Counted from the first letter of the stretch, positions 1 through 8,481 are shown. The stretch: 15,098 bases of DNA from Cyanobacteria bacterium HKST-UBA02 (GCA_020431945.1 JAGQHH010000050.1:1-15098), one strand, 5' to 3'. Made by a program: numbers and translations. The notes: generated by a model from the sequence alone, not told the origin.

Positions 1-2
1 CT

Positions 3-1664
3 TTTCTCAGCAAAGGCGATGTCCAGGAGAAAGACTTCCTTCTCTATTACACGCTCTCGGATAAAGAGCTGGCAGCCAATCTGATTACTCACAAGCTCAA
101 CGACGAGAAAGGCTTTTTCATGCTCACTCTCAGTCCACCTGTCAAAGGACAGAAAGTGATGGCCAAGGATGTCGTGCTGGTGGCGGACACATCCGGCTCG
201 ATGAGGGGCGAGAAGATGGAGCAGGCGAGAGCCGCTCTCGAATATGTTGTCAAAGCCCTCAACCCGGAAGACCGGTTTTCTCTCGTCCAGTTCAACACCG
301 ACGCCGAGGCTTTCGCGGGCAATCTTTTGAGCGCCGATGCAGACAACAAGAAAAAGGCAGTTTCATTCATACAGGAAATGGAGTCGCGGGGTGGCACCAA
401 TATCGGTGATGCTCTCGCTACTGCTGTGAGTATTCTCGATGATGCGAAAGCCGGCTCTCGGCCTGCCTTCCTTATACTGATGACCGACGGCGAGCCCACC
501 GTAGGCAAGACGGCGTTGCAAGAGCTTTTAAAAACGGTTTCTATCAAGCGAGACCTGAGACTTTTCGACTTCGGTATCGGATATGATGTCAACACCCGTT
601 TGCTCAACAAGCTCGCCGAGGAGCATCACGGCACATCCCAGTATCTCGAGCCCGACGAGAATCTCGAGACGGCGCTTTCCAGCTTCTATGCCAAGATCAG
701 GAATCCGGTGCTCAGCGATGTGACCATCGGTTATGAAGGCGTAGACGTCAAAGACATCTACCCGCGTTCGGTGAAAGACATATTCGCTGGCTCTCAGCTG
801 CTTCTCCTGGGACGATATAAGGAAGGCGGCAAAGCCACTATCAAGCTCACCGGAAAGGTCGATGGTGTCGAGAAGTCCTTCAGCTTCCCGGTAGATTTCG
901 CCGCGCGCTCGGCTGATAACAGCTATCTTCCCAGGATCTGGGCGATGCGCCGGATCGGTCACCTCACCGAAGTCGCTCAGGAAAACGACAACAATAAAGA
1001 GATCGTCGACGAGATAGTGGAGTTGTCCAAGCGTTATGGAATCATCTCGGCCTATACTTCATTTCTCTCGAAGGATCCCAACGAGAGACGGGGAGGACCT
1101 GTGCCGAGGCCGATGCCGACAACGGCAATGGGTGCTATGAGAGGACCCCGGGACATGAATATGTTCCAGGTGGCGCCTCGGGCAGAGGAGGCGGGCAAGG
1201 GTCTGGAAGCCCGGTTCGCTTTCATGCCCAATCAGAGATTCAGAGCGATGGCGGCCGGCAGTCCGGTGCCCGGATCTGCAGACGGAGCTTATCTGGGTTC
1301 TGCGGGAGCCGATGACGAAAAAGAGTCTTTCGGCCGGGCCCTGCGAAGCGCGAAGAGCTCAGGACAGGCGGCGGTAGCCCTCCAGAAAGCCCTGGGCGAT
1401 TTGCGCTCGAACATGGACGGTCGAGCGGCTGCCGACTCTTCCCAGGTGAAAGTGATTGGCGACAAGACTTTCTACCTTGTGAACGGATACTGGGTAGATG
1501 GCAGTTTCGAGAAAATCGAAAAAGCCCAGCTCAAAGAGATCGAGTTCGGTAGCAAAGATTATTTCGAGCTGGCCCGCAAGGGACTGGCCTCCTACCTGGG
1601 AGCCGGGCCGCAGATGATCCTGGTCCATGAGGGCCAGTGCTACAGGATATCGAAAAGCCGATAG
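3..1664 (+). CDS. VIT-vWA family exported protein, 5'-truncated by the window
   Basis: The reading frame is open from base 3, so the gene starts before the window; the first ATG at 120 lies inside the vWA domain and is not the real start. The first visible residues, FLLYYTLSDKELAAN, match the region before the vWA domain in the paralogue at 2185-4578. A complete MIDAS metal site is visible: DTSGS (codons 186-200), then the RGGTN loop and TDGEPT. After the vWA fold comes a linker rich in Met, Arg, Pro and Ala (roughly 1080-1330), then a C-terminal module (DKTFYLVNGYWVDG, FGSKDYF) shared with the paralogue. By analogy the missing part holds a signal peptide and a VIT domain. Such proteins usually bind proteins through the MIDAS metal ion; the ligand here is unknown. 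The stop abuts the stop of the convergent zinc-ribbon gene with no gap. The family call is firm, the role is not. Confidence 0.9.
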   Translation, partial: FLSKGDVQEKDFLLYYTLSDKELAANLITHKLNDEKGFFMLTLSPPVKGQKVMAKDVVLVADTSGSMRGEKMEQARAALEYVVKALNPEDRFSLVQFNTDAEAFAGNLLSADADNKKKAVSFIQEMESRGGTNIGDALATAVSILDDAKAGSRPAFLILMTDGEPTVGKTALQELLKTVSIKRDLRLFDFGIGYDVNTRLLNKLAEEHHGTSQYLEPDENLETALSSFYAKIRNPVLSDVTIGYEGVDVKDIYPRSVKDIFAGSQLLLLGRYKEGGKATIKLTGKVDGVEKSFSFPVDFAARSADNSYLPRIWAMRRIGHLTEVAQENDNNKEIVDEIVELSKRYGIISAYTSFLSKDPNERRGGPVPRPMPTTAMGAMRGPRDMNMFQVAPRAEEAGKGLEARFAFMPNQRFRAMAAGSPVPGSADGAYLGSAGADDEKESFGRALRSAKSSGQAAVALQKALGDLRSNMDGRAAADSSQVKVIGDKTFYLVNGYWVDGSFEKIEKAQLKEIEFGSKDYFELARKGLASYLGAGPQMILVHEGQCYRISKSR

Positions 1665-1961
1665 CTACTCGGTGACGGTTTGAGTGCTTGCCGCAGTCTG
1701 GATCGGTGCCTGTTTGATCTTCTCGACATGACCGGCTTGCAGAACGCCGAATCCGATTACCAGAACGATGCCGGCGACCAGGGCTGCTGCTGCTGCTCGG
1801 GTCCAGGGATCGACTCCGCCCTTGATCTCTTTGATCCTTTTTTTCAGTTCCGGAGAATCGACGCTCTCATAGAAGGTCAGGTCGGTGCCCGTACAGGCCC
1901 TGCACTTGTTCATGAACCTGGTCATTACTTCGCCGCAGCCGTTACACAAAATGGTTTTCAC
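1665..1961 (-). CDS. Small zinc-ribbon protein with one membrane helix
   Basis: This encodes 98 residues from a GTG start at 1961. The start is chosen because a perfect AGGAGG (1969-1974) sits 7 bases upstream; longer reading from a TTG at 2024 would begin inside the predicted -10 box. The N-terminus carries two CxxC knuckles, CNGC (C6, C9) and CRAC (C20, C23), a typical zinc ribbon. A charged segment follows, then one hydrophobic helix (about residues 56-76) and a short Gln/Thr-rich tail. The likely topology is a cytoplasmic zinc ribbon tethered to the inner membrane. I do not recognise a named family and assign no function. It lies between two tandem VIT-vWA genes on the opposite strand, which hints at a link with them but does not prove it. 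It has its own good promoter upstream. Confidence 0.75.
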   Translation of the reverse strand: MKTILCNGCGEVMTRFMNKCRACTGTDLTFYESVDSPELKKRIKEIKGGVDPWTRAAAAALVAGIVLVIGFGVLQAGHVEKIKQAPIQTAASTQTVTE

Positions 1962-2017
1962 CGAATCGCCTCCTGATTCAGAAAAGGGTTTCATATATAT
2001 ACGCCCAACCCCTGGCA

Positions 2018-2053
2018 CGCGCAAGAATAGCCTCTTTTATCAAAGGTTGTCAA
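2018..2053 (-). promoter_or_regulatory. Sigma70-type promoter for the zinc-ribbon gene
   Basis: Read on the minus strand there is a perfect -35 TTGACA (2048-2053), an 18-base spacer and a -10 TATTCT (2024-2029, 4 of 6). Transcription would start near 2018, leaving about 56 bases before the GTG at 1961. The position supports the GTG start over longer alternatives. Confidence 0.55.
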
Positions 2054-2077
2054 GAATTATGTGAGGCAATTTAGATT
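2047..2077 (+). promoter_or_regulatory. Possible divergent promoter for the second VIT-vWA gene
   Basis: The plus strand of the same site reads TTGTCA (2047-2052), which overlaps the divergent -35 box. It is followed after 19 bases by TAGATT (2072-2077, 4 of 6). The spacer is long and the leader to the ATG at 2185 would be about 100 bases. This is a weak call; the rest of the 2025-2184 gap shows nothing else convincing. Confidence 0.25.
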
Positions 2078-2184
2078 CGCGGACATCAGGGTAAACACGG
2101 GGTGCCGTTGTTCCTTCATCCCGGTGCCATCTTCGTATCGTTTGAATAAGCTGGTCTCAGGTCGGCAAATTGTGGAGTTGAATA

Positions 2185-4578
2185 ATGAAAAGACTACGAG
2201 CAAGCACGCTCCTGGCGCTCACCGCCACCCTGGCCATGGCGCCCCAGGCAAAGGCATCCGGCTGGATTCTCATCGATCCTATCGTCAGTCCGCCTCCGGT
2301 CACCATCACACCGGTCACACCGATAACCCCGGTCACTCCGGTAAGACCCCCTGTGACGCCGGTCACACCGGGTCCCCGGCGCCCGCGTCTGGTGGGCAAT
2401 GTCTCTTATGGTCTGCATCTGAAGGACGAGGCTGTCAGCGTAGTGATCAAAGATCAGGTGGCAAAGACCTATATAAGCCAGACCTTCACCAACGATACCG
2501 ACAGGAATCTGGCCGGGACCTATATGTTTCCGCTCCCCGAAGACACCACGTTCAGCTCTTTCTCGCTTCATATAGACGGCAAGCCGGTGGAAGGTCAGAT
2601 CCTCGAAGCCAGCGCCGCCAGGCAGCAGTACGAAGCAATCGTCAGACGTATGGTCGATCCCGGTCTTCTGGAATATGCCGACTACAAGACCGTAAGAGCC
2701 CGGATTTTTCCGATTCCGGCTCATGGCGAGAAGAAAGTCGAGCTGGAATACACTCAGCTTCTCAAAGGAAACAACGGCATGGTCCAGTACCGCTTTCCTT
2801 TGAAAGCCAAGGTCAGCCAGGAGCCGGCGGAGTCCATCAAGATCGACGTCAAGCTGGAAAGCCAGCGCGGTCTCCGGACTATCTGGTCGCCTACCCATGT
2901 GATTGCTTCCGAGCGACCCGGCAATGGTCTGGCTAAGGTCACCGTGCGCGAGAAGAATGTCCTGCCCGACAAAGACTTCCTTCTCTATTACAACGTCTCT
3001 GACAAGGATCTGGCGGCTAGCCTGGTCAATCACAAGAAATCCGGAGAGGACGGCTATTTCCTCCTCACCCTTTCTCCCCCGGTGAAAGCCAAGAGCATTA
3101 TCGGCAAAGACGTGGTTCTGGTGGCGGATACATCGGGATCGATGGTGGGCGAGAAAATGGAGCAGAACAAGAAAGCTCTCAAATATGTCATCGACGCTCT
3201 GCACGAAAGCGATCGTTTCGGCCTGGTCAATTTCAATACCGATGCCGAAGCTTTCAAGCCCAATCTTCTTCAAGCCACCGCCGAGAACAAGAAAGTCGCC
3301 CGTGAGTATACCGACGATCTGGAGCCCAGAGGTGGTACCAATGTCGGTGACGCCCTCTCCATCGCCCGGACCATCCTGGAAGACGGCTCGGTGAGACCGG
3401 CTTATCTCATCCTCATGACCGACGGCGAACCCACCGTCGGCGAGCGTGATACCCAGAAGCTCATAAAGATCGCGAACTCCAAACGTGATATCAGGCTTTT
3501 CGATTTCGGTGTCGGCTATGACATCAACACCAAGCTTCTCGATACTCTTGCCCGGGCTCACCACGGCACATCGCAATATGTCGATCCGGACGAGAACCTC
3601 GAGACCGCAATATCGAGCTTCTACGACAAGATCAAGAGCCCGGTTCTTTCGGATGTGAAGATCGCCTACGAAGGCATCGAAGTGAAAGACATCTATCCCC
3701 GCGATGTGAAAGATATCTTCGCCGGCTCCCAGGTACTCTTGCTCGGACGTTATAAAAACGGCGCCCCGGCAACAGTGAAACTTACAGGCAAGGTAAATAA
3801 CGTGCCCAAGGCCTATTCCTTCCCCTTGAAATTCGCCGGTGCCGATGCCGGAAACTCGCACCTGGCTCGTCTCTGGGCTATGCGCCGCATAGGCTATCTC
3901 ACCGAGGTGGCTCAAGCAAACGGCGACACCAAAGAAGTCGTGGACGAGATCATCGCCCTGTCCAAGAAACACGGCATCATCTCGGCTTACACATCATATC
4001 TGGTGACGGATCCCTCTGAGAATGTCGCCATGCGGCCCAGGCCCGTGGGAGTACCGGTAGCCATGCGTCGTGTGCGAATCGGCATGCACTCCGGCGGTGG
4101 CGGTGGAGCTAGAGCCGGACTGGTACCGCCTCCTCCGGCAAGCCCGGTGGCCTTCGATATGGCCTCGAGCCCTGTCAGCGCCAGCGAGGCCCTGGCCTCC
4201 AGGGGCTTCATGCGGGCCAGCCTGCGTGGTGCCGGTGCCTACAAAGCTGATAAGAAGCAAGTCGCGGTAGTCGCTTCCCGAGAGGTCTCGGAGCTCAAAG
4301 CCAAGGACAATCTCGCCAACGAGCCGGTTTCCGCCGGTCGGGTGCAGAATATTGCCGACAAGACCTTCTACCTGAAGGACGGCTTCTGGACCGAGAGCTC
4401 TTGCCTGGGCTCCGGCTCGGGCTCGGCAAAGCTCGTCACTTTCGGCTCGAAGCAATACTTCGCCCTGCTTTCCGCCAATCCCGGTATCTCCAAATACCTC
4501 TCGGTGGGAAAACAGGTGATCTTCAAGTTCAACGGAGTCGTCTACAAAGTCGTCCAGTCTCGAGCAGCTACGAGCTGA
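2185..4578 (+). CDS. VIT and von Willebrand factor A domain exported protein
   Basis: This encodes 797 residues. The ATG at 2185 has GGAG 8 bases upstream. Residues 1-24 form a signal peptide with probable cleavage after AKA. Residues 37-64 are a Pro/Thr/Val linker made of VTP units. A VIT domain covers about 70-205 (TFTNDTDRNLAGTYMFPLPE is typical). The vWA domain covers about 307-480 and has a complete MIDAS site: D315, S317, S319, T385 and D413. A Gly/Pro-rich linker follows (HSGGGGGA, VPPPPASP). The C-terminal module (DKTFYLKDGFW, FGSKQYF) is shared with the upstream paralogue. The protein should be exported and probably mediates metal-dependent protein binding at the envelope; it resembles the bacterial relatives of inter-alpha-trypsin inhibitor heavy chains. 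The ligand is unknown. Tandem duplication with the gene ending at 1664 is evident from near-identical vWA and C-terminal order. It ends 29 bp before a strong terminator. Confidence 0.93.
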   Translation: MKRLRASTLLALTATLAMAPQAKASGWILIDPIVSPPPVTITPVTPITPVTPVRPPVTPVTPGPRRPRLVGNVSYGLHLKDEAVSVVIKDQVAKTYISQTFTNDTDRNLAGTYMFPLPEDTTFSSFSLHIDGKPVEGQILEASAARQQYEAIVRRMVDPGLLEYADYKTVRARIFPIPAHGEKKVELEYTQLLKGNNGMVQYRFPLKAKVSQEPAESIKIDVKLESQRGLRTIWSPTHVIASERPGNGLAKVTVREKNVLPDKDFLLYYNVSDKDLAASLVNHKKSGEDGYFLLTLSPPVKAKSIIGKDVVLVADTSGSMVGEKMEQNKKALKYVIDALHESDRFGLVNFNTDAEAFKPNLLQATAENKKVAREYTDDLEPRGGTNVGDALSIARTILEDGSVRPAYLILMTDGEPTVGERDTQKLIKIANSKRDIRLFDFGVGYDINTKLLDTLARAHHGTSQYVDPDENLETAISSFYDKIKSPVLSDVKIAYEGIEVKDIYPRDVKDIFAGSQVLLLGRYKNGAPATVKLTGKVNNVPKAYSFPLKFAGADAGNSHLARLWAMRRIGYLTEVAQANGDTKEVVDEIIALSKKHGIISAYTSYLVTDPSENVAMRPRPVGVPVAMRRVRIGMHSGGGGGARAGLVPPPPASPVAFDMASSPVSASEALASRGFMRASLRGAGAYKADKKQVAVVASREVSELKAKDNLANEPVSAGRVQNIADKTFYLKDGFWTESSCLGSGSGSAKLVTFGSKQYFALLSANPGISKYLSVGKQVIFKFNGVVYKVVQSRAATS
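2296..2373 (+). repeat. Short in-frame repeats encoding a VTP-rich linker
   Basis: CCGGTCAC recurs at 2296, 2311, 2329 and 2359 among degenerate copies, encoding repeated (I/V)TPVTP units just after the signal peptide. This is a flexible, possibly wall-spanning linker, and a place where copy number could change by slippage. Confidence 0.6.
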
Positions 4579-4607
4579 GACGCGTCACCACTGTCCTCCG
4601 TGCAACA

Positions 4608-4650
4608 GACGGGCATCAGCGGCATTGCTGCTGGTGCCCGTCCCCTTTTT
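4608..4650 (+). terminator. Rho-independent terminator of the second VIT-vWA gene
   Basis: GACGGGCA (4608-4615) pairs perfectly with TGCCCGTC (4635-4642). An inner CAGC/GCTG can extend the stem, and CCCCTTTTT ends at 4650. It lies 29 bp after the stop codon at 4578. It overlaps the last codons of the convergent gene 4616-4999, so the same bases are both hairpin and protein-coding. Confidence 0.8.
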
Positions 4651-4999
4651 GCTTGTCTTTGACATTGCTCAGGCGGAAGTCTCTCTGCCTGATGCGGCGA
4701 GCCAGCTCGCTCTTGCGGGAGCGCTTGCTTCGATAGTCCACGGATAAAGCCCTTGCGTCCTCAGCCTTGCCGACCTGCACGTGTTCGTCGCCGAAGTCGG
4801 CAGCCAGGTTCTTTCTCAGGGCATCGAGACAGTCCTGGCAGAGCTTGCCCTCGATACGTGCCTGGAAACAGCGCCAGGGCGCCTGTTTTGCCGTGGCGGG
4901 CAGAGCCGCTGCCGCAGCCAGGAAGGCTATTGTTAACAGGCAAAGTGAGAGCCAGTTAACTCTTAACCTGGAGCGAACACCGGCTTTGCTCATGGACAC
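4616..4999 (-). CDS. Small exported protein with HMA-like GxxCxxC domain
   Basis: This encodes 127 residues from a GTG at 4999, which has GGAG 7 bases upstream; an in-frame ATG at 4993 is the alternative. An N-terminal hydrophobic stretch ending PATA (about residue 37) looks like a Sec signal peptide. The mature part reads ARIEGKLCQDCLDALRKNL, then a VQV strand, ALSVDY and a final helix with DFRLSNV. This order fits the beta-alpha-beta-beta-alpha-beta ferredoxin-like fold of heavy-metal-associated domains, with C54 and C57 in the metal loop. An extra Cys (C44) precedes it. The usual motif is GMTCxxC, so GKLCQDC is divergent. An exported metal binder, or a protein that has kept only the fold, is the inference. 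The basic C-terminus (KDKQKGDGHQQQCR) is encoded by the terminator region of the neighbouring gene. Confidence 0.65.
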   Translation of the reverse strand: MSMSKAGVRSRLRVNWLSLCLLTIAFLAAAAALPATAKQAPWRCFQARIEGKLCQDCLDALRKNLAADFGDEHVQVGKAEDARALSVDYRSKRSRKSELARRIRQRDFRLSNVKDKQKGDGHQQQCR

Positions 5000-5169
5000 T
5001 TATTCTCTCCACCTCAACAGGCCCCATGTTATCGTGAACTCAAATGGAGATAAGAACAGTTTATATAAGTTTGCGATGTGGCTCCGGTCACAGGATGAGG
5101 GTTCCGGCGCGCGCAGGCGGCGGCAGGAGAGATCCGGGAGATTTCTTAAGATCCGGGCTCGAAAGCGGT

Positions 5170-5178
5170 TGCTATGAT
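5170..5178 (+). promoter_or_regulatory. Extended -10 promoter for dxs
   Basis: TGCTATGAT is an extended -10 element (TGn plus TATGAT, 5 of 6), 26 bases before the chosen dxs ATG. No good -35 box is seen, which an extended -10 does not require. Transcription would start near 5185. The rest of the 5000-5204 gap shows nothing else clear. Confidence 0.4.
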
Positions 5179-5204
5179 GTATTCCTCGTGTTTTGCAGGG
5201 TCAA

Positions 5205-7154
5205 ATGCACACATTAGTCCAACGACAGCCATCCTTCCTGGATGCAATTTGCAGTCCCTCTGAGTTGAAAAAGCTCACCGAGGAGCAGCTTGTCGATCTC
5301 GCTTCGGAGATCCGTCAGGAGATCGTCCAGAATCTCAATAAAACAGGCGGGCACCTTGCCTCGAACCTGGGTATCGTGGAGATCACCCTGGCCCTGCACT
5401 ATGTTTTCAACACCCCGCAGGATCAGATTCTCTGGGATGTCGGTCACCAGGCCTATGTCCACAAGATGCTCACCGGCAGACGCCACAAATTCGGCACCCT
5501 GCGGCAGTTCAAAGGACTTTCCGGTTTCATCAGCCCGGCAGAGTCCGACTATGACGCTTTCGTCGCCGGGCACAGCTCCACATCGGTTTCTCTTGCGGTG
5601 GGAATGGCCCTTGCCCGCGACCATCTCAAGAAAGACCACAAGGTAATCGCTCTTATCGGCGACGGCGGTCTCACTGGCGGCATGGCCCTGGAAGCCCTCA
5701 ACCATCTCGGTCATATCCAGCGTGATGTGCTGATTGTTCTCAACGACAACGATATGTCCATCAGCGAGAACCTCGGCGGTTTCTCCCAGTATATGAAGCG
5801 GATCAAAGAGACCTTTTTCTACCGCGACATCAAAGAGAAGATCGACCTCATCGAAGACCGCCTGGACGAGCTTTCGCTCGATCCCAAGCTCTGGAGCCTG
5901 ATCACTTCGGTGAAGCAGGAGGCGAAAGAGCGCATCGTCACCCCCGGTATCGTGTTCGAAAAACTCGGGATCAATTATTCCGGTCCTGTGGACGGTCACG
6001 ATGTCGGTGCTGTCATCGAGGCTCTGGAGAGCGTCAAGGGTGAAAAACGCCCGCATCTGCTCCACCTAATCACCCGCAAGGGCAAGGGCTACGAGCCTGC
6101 CGAGAACAATTCGATCAAGTATCACGGCGTCAAGGCATATTCTCTCGAGCCGGTGCTCCGCGAGAAGACCCCGGAGAAGACGAAGAGCCTGACTTATTCC
6201 CATGTCTTCACCGACAGCCTCATCGATCTTGCCGAAAGCGAGCCGGATCTGGTGGCGATCACTCCTGCCACCGCCGAAGGTAGCGGTCTGGTGAAGTTCT
6301 CCAAGGTCTATCCCGAGCGCTTTTTCGATGTCGCCATCTGCGAGCAGCATGCCGTCACCATGGCTGCCGGCATGGCCAAATCCGGGCTCAAGCCGGTGGT
6401 CTCGATCTACTCGACTTTCTTGCAGAGAGCCATGGATCAGGTCATCCACGATGTCGCCATCATGAATCTGCCGGTCATCTTCGGTGTCGACCGGGGCGGT
6501 CTGGTGGAAGACGGCGAGACCCACCAGGGCGTTTTCGATATCGCTTATCTGAGAAGCATCCCCAATTTCACCGTTCTCGCTCCCCGGGACGCCCGGGAGC
6601 TGCGCAATATGCTCTATAGCGCCATCCGGGAGAACAAGGGACCGGTAGCGGTGCGCTTCCCTCGTGATACCGCAATCGGTGCTGATACCATGGCGGTCGG
6701 TCCCGACGCTTTCGAGACTATCGATTTCCGCAAATGGGAAACTCTTGTAGAAGGCTCATCGCCGCTCACTATCCTGGCTTTCGGATCCATGGTCCAGACC
6801 GCTCTCGACATGCTGCCGGCCCTCAAGGCTATCGGTCTTGCACCGTCGGTGGTGAACGCTCGCTGTGCCAAGCCTCTCGATGAGAAGCTCCTGGGAGAGC
6901 TCCTGAGCGATCCTGACGGTCATATCATTACCCTTGAAGAAGGTTGCCTGTCCGGTGGTTTCGGCGCCGCAGTGATGGAATGGACTGCCGGAGAGCAGAT
7001 GCGCAATCCGCAGGCGAAGCTCGCCAGAGTCCTGCCGGTGGCTCTACCCGATCAATTCATTCAACACGGCTCCCGGGAGCCCCTTCTCGAAGAGTCGGGT
7101 CTCAGCACCGCCCGGGTCACCGAGATCATCTCGTCTTACTGGCAGGCTCTTTAG
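5205..7154 (+). CDS. dxs: 1-deoxy-D-xylulose-5-phosphate synthase
   Basis: DXS joins pyruvate and glyceraldehyde 3-phosphate using thiamine diphosphate, releasing CO2; it is the first step of the MEP isoprenoid pathway and also feeds thiamine and pyridoxal synthesis. It is cytoplasmic and dimeric. From the ATG at 5205 the protein has 649 residues, close to the usual 620-640. Visible hallmarks are the N-terminal GGHLASNLG, WDVGHQAYVHK, the ThDP/Mg motif GDGGLTGG with LNDNDMSISEN about 25 residues on, the catalytic Glu in CEQHAV (codon 6342-6344), and the transketolase C-terminal domain. An in-frame TTG at 5193 is an alternative start; AGGG at 5197-5200 is closer to the ATG, though its spacing of 4 is short. 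All key residues appear intact. The last 29 bp overlap the convergent membrane-protein gene. It appears monocistronic. Confidence 0.98.
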   Translation: MHTLVQRQPSFLDAICSPSELKKLTEEQLVDLASEIRQEIVQNLNKTGGHLASNLGIVEITLALHYVFNTPQDQILWDVGHQAYVHKMLTGRRHKFGTLRQFKGLSGFISPAESDYDAFVAGHSSTSVSLAVGMALARDHLKKDHKVIALIGDGGLTGGMALEALNHLGHIQRDVLIVLNDNDMSISENLGGFSQYMKRIKETFFYRDIKEKIDLIEDRLDELSLDPKLWSLITSVKQEAKERIVTPGIVFEKLGINYSGPVDGHDVGAVIEALESVKGEKRPHLLHLITRKGKGYEPAENNSIKYHGVKAYSLEPVLREKTPEKTKSLTYSHVFTDSLIDLAESEPDLVAITPATAEGSGLVKFSKVYPERFFDVAICEQHAVTMAAGMAKSGLKPVVSIYSTFLQRAMDQVIHDVAIMNLPVIFGVDRGGLVEDGETHQGVFDIAYLRSIPNFTVLAPRDARELRNMLYSAIRENKGPVAVRFPRDTAIGADTMAVGPDAFETIDFRKWETLVEGSSPLTILAFGSMVQTALDMLPALKAIGLAPSVVNARCAKPLDEKLLGELLSDPDGHIITLEEGCLSGGFGAAVMEWTAGEQMRNPQAKLARVLPVALPDQFIQHGSREPLLEESGLSTARVTEIISSYWQAL

Positions 7155-7836
7155 CGAAATCGGCCAGGCGCAGGACTTCCGGCCCGTTGCCATCGTCGTA
7201 AGAAATCGTCGAGCTCTTGATCCTGTCGATATGGAAGCCGTACTCGGCGTAGATAGAGTGCAGAAAAGTGCTTTTCACAAGGCCGGGCAGAAGAGGCTTT
7301 TCTTTCACTAGCGAGATTGTTTCGGATCCGGCAGAAAAGTATCCGCCCTGATCGAGATAAGCCACTATCTTGCCTGTGTCTGAGCTCAGGCTGGCAATAG
7401 GCAGGCTTGGCTGACTGTCAGAGAGGAAAATGGCCAGGCCGGCAAGAAATACGGGGACGGGCAGAAACAGGAGCCACCTGAACTTCTCGATTTTTTGACC
7501 CAGTTTTGGAGGCATCATGAGAGCGCTGATGAGAGGCAGAATGAGTAGTCCAAGGCCGGCGATGCGGTCATAAATGGGATTCGCCAGGGCTATGTGGAAA
7601 CAGGTGAGATTGAGCAGACCCAGAACGAAAAAGACCAGGGGGAGATAGAAGACTTTCCGGAGGTCTCCCAGATTGCGAGTGACCTGTACAGCAGAATAAA
7701 CGATGATAGCGGCGAAGACCGCGAGGACCACATATTCGATGCCGTTGTGCCAGAAAAGCCCGGCGGCGCCGAACAGGGCTGCCAGCCCGATACCGGCTGA
7801 GCTCAGGCTGGTTTTTCTCGGGCTTGCCAGGTTCAT
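7126..7836 (-). CDS. Five-helix membrane protein of unknown function
   Basis: This encodes 236 residues. The ATG at 7836 has GAGGG 6 bases upstream. Five hydrophobic helices are seen at about residues 13-31, 33-52, 62-85, 92-108 and 120-138. They are followed by a soluble C-terminal domain of about 98 residues with no motif I recognise (SYDDGNGPEVLRLADF near the end). With five helices the two ends should lie on opposite sides of the membrane; I predict no orientation. It starts 34 bp after the recR stop on the same strand, so it is probably the last gene of a ybaB-recR operon. Its final 29 bp lie antiparallel within the end of dxs. I assign no function. Membership of the operon with recR suggests co-expression, not necessarily a shared pathway. 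Confidence 0.75.
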   Translation of the reverse strand: MNLASPRKTSLSSAGIGLAALFGAAGLFWHNGIEYVVLAVFAAIIVYSAVQVTRNLGDLRKVFYLPLVFFVLGLLNLTCFHIALANPIYDRIAGLGLLILPLISALMMPPKLGQKIEKFRWLLFLPVPVFLAGLAIFLSDSQPSLPIASLSSDTGKIVAYLDQGGYFSAGSETISLVKEKPLLPGLVKSTFLHSIYAEYGFHIDRIKSSTISYDDGNGPEVLRLADFAKEPASKTR

Positions 7837-7870
7837 CGCGGACCCTCGTCTATCTGGATCCTATCAAAAT

Positions 7871-8467
7871 TCAGACTTCTCGCCTGCCTTCCATGGCCCG
7901 GCTCAGGGTGATGTCGTCGGCATATTCGAGATCGGCTCCCACCGGCAGCCCGAAAGCGATACGGGTGACGGTCGTCCCCAGGGGTTTGACGAGATTGCCG
8001 ATATAAAGACAGGTAGCGTCCCCTTCGATGGTGGGGTTGATGGCGAGAATCACTTCTTTGACGTTCTCGTTGTGAATGCGGTTGATCAGCTCCCGGATGC
8101 TTAGCTGATCGGGTCCCCGTCCCTCCAGGGGCGAGATGAGCCCGGTGAGGACATGATAGTTGCCGCGAAATTCTCTGGTGCGCTCCAGGGCGATGACGTC
8201 CCGGGAGTCGGCGACTACACAGAGGGTATTGCTGTCACGGCTGCCGTTACGGCAGATCTCGCAGGGGTCGGCGGCGGAGAGGTGAAAGCACCGGCTGCAG
8301 TGGCGGACTTTCTCTTTCGCATCCACCAGGGAGTCGGCGAACTCCCGGACGTCCTCCTCGGTCATATTGAGGATGCAGAAAGCCATTCTCTGTGCTGATT
8401 TCGGACCGACGCCCGGGAGCTTCTGAAATTGCTCTATGAGCCTGGCCAGAGGCGGTGTGAAAAACAT
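7871..8467 (-). CDS. recR: Recombination mediator protein RecR
   Basis: RecR works with RecO (and RecF) to load RecA onto SSB-coated single-stranded DNA during gap repair. The 198 residues match the usual length of about 200. The start is the ATG at 8467, with AGGG 7 bases upstream; the frame is open further up, but that stretch is antisense-frame ybaB. Domains in order: helix-hairpin-helix around [14 protein letters not shown] (17-30), a four-Cys zinc finger (C57, C60, C69, C72), a Toprim domain from about residue 80 ([24 protein letters not shown]), and the conserved tail [19 protein letters not shown]. It follows ybaB by 14 bp, the classic bacterial pairing. The family's usual upstream partner dnaX is not next to them here; the next gene is divergent. 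Confidence 0.97.
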   Translation of the reverse strand: MFFTPPLARLIEQFQKLPGVGPKSAQRMAFCILNMTEEDVREFADSLVDAKEKVRHCSRCFHLSAADPCEICRNGSRDSNTLCVVADSRDVIALERTREFRGNYHVLTGLISPLEGRGPDQLSIRELINRIHNENVKEVILAINPTIEGDATCLYIGNLVKPLGTTVTRIAFGLPVGADLEYADDITLSRAMEGRREV

Positions 8468-8481
8468 CCAGGGACCCTGAG

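Noticed and set aside
3..1664. ATG at 120 as the start of the first vWA gene
   Set aside because: The upstream codons are open and homologous to the paralogue, and a start there would lose the signal peptide and VIT domain.
2061..2936. 291-codon plus-strand ORF overlapping the second VIT-vWA gene
   Set aside because: It is a shifted frame of a gene with a clear signal peptide and VIT domain; its product is low-complexity Ser/Arg/Gly with no fold signature.
2194..3972. 592-codon minus-strand ORF opposite the VIT-vWA gene
   Set aside because: It is a codon-bias shadow of a GC-rich gene: no ribosome site, no recognisable domain, and the sense strand is fully explained.
4767..5177. 136-codon plus-strand ORF before dxs
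   Set aside because: It is antisense to the signal-peptide-bearing HMA-like gene and has no family features; the opposite strand explains it better.
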